DNA of 13,019 bases from Bacillota bacterium (GTDB lineage: Bacteria > Bacillota > Clostridia > Lachnospirales > WQUN01). The translations under genes and the position numbers were made by a program. This document shows positions 12,403 through 13,019 of the stretch, piece after piece. Location of the stretch: assembly GCA_009782085.1 (NCBI GenBank), contig WQUN01000098.1, positions 1-13,019 of the forward strand, read 5' to 3'. Position 1 is the stretch's first letter. Each line of letters begins with the position of its first letter. Under the pieces are notes generated by a model. That model searched no databases. It was not told the DNA's origin and saw only the letters and a program-made list of their open reading frames with translations.

Positions 12403-13019
12403 AACACGGTAGAATTATTGAACGACGTTCGCCCGAAGAAACAAGGCGGACACTGGAAGGCGAGGATACCGACAAAGTTCCGCCCGTCGCTTGCGCTTCT
12501 GCTGGCGCTGACGATGCTTGTGTCGGTGCTTCCCCCGTTCCAGATGACAACAAGCGCGCAGATGTCCACGAATCAGAAGACAAAAGCCAACTTCATCGAC
12601 GTGAAGGTCGGTTCGTGGCACGTTCTGGCCCTGGACGACGAAGGGCGGATCTACACCTGGTACGGCGGGAGCTATCCCGCAAACCTGGGCCGGCCGATAA
12701 ACGGCGACGGCGGCGTAGCCGTGCAGCTGACGCAGGCCTACGATAGCGGCGGGCTTGTGCCGATGCCGTGGATCAAGAAAATATCGTCCAGCGAATCGAC
12801 CTGCCTTGCCCTGGACACCAACGGGAACATATGGTCCTGGGGCGGCGCGAGCAACCCCAACAACGCGATCATATTGGGACATTCCGTCACACAGGTCGGC
12901 ACGCAGAACTATCCGCAGAAAGTGGATATGCCCGCGGGGGTCAAGGCGATCGACATCGCGGCCGCGAACGGCGGCGGCCGCTTCATCGGCAGCGACGGCA
13001 ACATCTACGTCTGGGGCCA
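12400..13019 (+). CDS. Secreted RCC1/BNR-repeat protein, N-terminal part (partial)
   Basis: The frame is open from the ATT at 12400 to the window end, giving 206 residues, and the gene continues beyond. Residues 1-50 look like a signal peptide: basic stretches (RPKK, KARIPTKFR), a hydrophobic core SLALLLALTMLVSVLPPF and a likely cleavage near TSAQ. RCC1-type repeats follow, recognised by the pattern hydrophobic-A-L-D-x-x-G-x-I-Y-x-W: HVLALDDEGRIYTWYGG, TCLALDTNGNIWSWGGA and RFIGSDGNIYVWG, about 60 residues apart. They build a seven-bladed propeller used for binding proteins or surfaces. In secreted bacterial proteins such repeats usually sit in large cell-surface proteins. The binding partner is unknown. 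If ATT is not used, TTG at 12418 would remove only six residues and leave the signal peptide intact. Confidence 0.8.
   Translation, partial: MNTVELLNDVRPKKQGGHWKARIPTKFRPSLALLLALTMLVSVLPPFQMTTSAQMSTNQKTKANFIDVKVGSWHVLALDDEGRIYTWYGGSYPANLGRPINGDGGVAVQLTQAYDSGGLVPMPWIKKISSSESTCLALDTNGNIWSWGGASNPNNAIILGHSVTQVGTQNYPQKVDMPAGVKAIDIAAANGGGRFIGSDGNIYVWG

Noticed and set aside
1..13019. CRISPR array, tRNA, rRNA or transposase
   Set aside because: No regularly spaced repeats, cloverleaf-like segments or transposase motifs were seen.

Overview
The window looks like a moderately high-GC bacterial chromosome, most likely from the Bacillota (Clostridia). The pointers are strong purine-rich Shine-Dalgarno (SD) sequences, sigma-A-type promoters, URO-D-like proteins of a kind common in anaerobes, a MerR regulator with a GyrI-like sensor half, and an OadA-type biotin enzyme. 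This placement is an inference; no rRNA or single-copy marker is present to fix it.

Left part (1-2390, + strand). The tail of one uroporphyrinogen-decarboxylase (URO-D) superfamily protein is followed by a second, complete URO-D-like protein (233-1459). Next comes a clearly AT-richer gene for a NYN/PIN-like putative RNase (1563-2351), with its own near-consensus promoter, a TTG start and an intrinsic terminator. It looks like a self-contained insertion.

Centre (2456-10300, - strand). Three co-directional genes read right to left. The first is a large multidomain synthase: ketosynthase, acyltransferase-like domain, dehydratase double hotdog and a C-terminal Sfp-type phosphopantetheinyl transferase, with no visible ACP and no ketoreductase. 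The second is a carboxyltransferase of the 12S/PccB type. The third is an OadA-like protein, a 5S-type carboxyltransferase with a C-terminal biotinyl domain. The last two together have the parts of a biotin-dependent transcarboxylase, able in principle to move CO2 from oxaloacetate onto an acyl-CoA. This suggests a dedicated supply of malonyl- or methylmalonyl-type extender units for the synthase. A long palindromic repeat element (5755-5934) sits exactly between the synthase and the carboxyltransferase genes. The synthase lacks an ATG/GTG/TTG start that would cover its ketosynthase N-terminus; the reading frame and an SD point to an ATT start at 10300.

Control region (10301-10634). It holds a good minus-strand promoter for the synthase operon, an 11-bp-spaced direct repeat just upstream of the -35 box, and a 13-bp inverted repeat in the leader. 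A divergent MerR-family regulator (to 11423) is the natural candidate regulator.

Right part (11424-13019, + strand). About 980 bases without a convincing gene include AT-rich stretches, a G9 run, a GC-rich patch with traces of open reading frame and a 16-bp tandem repeat. The start of a secreted RCC1/BNR-repeat protein then runs off the window. It too appears to start at ATT, behind a very strong SD preceded by a GC hairpin.
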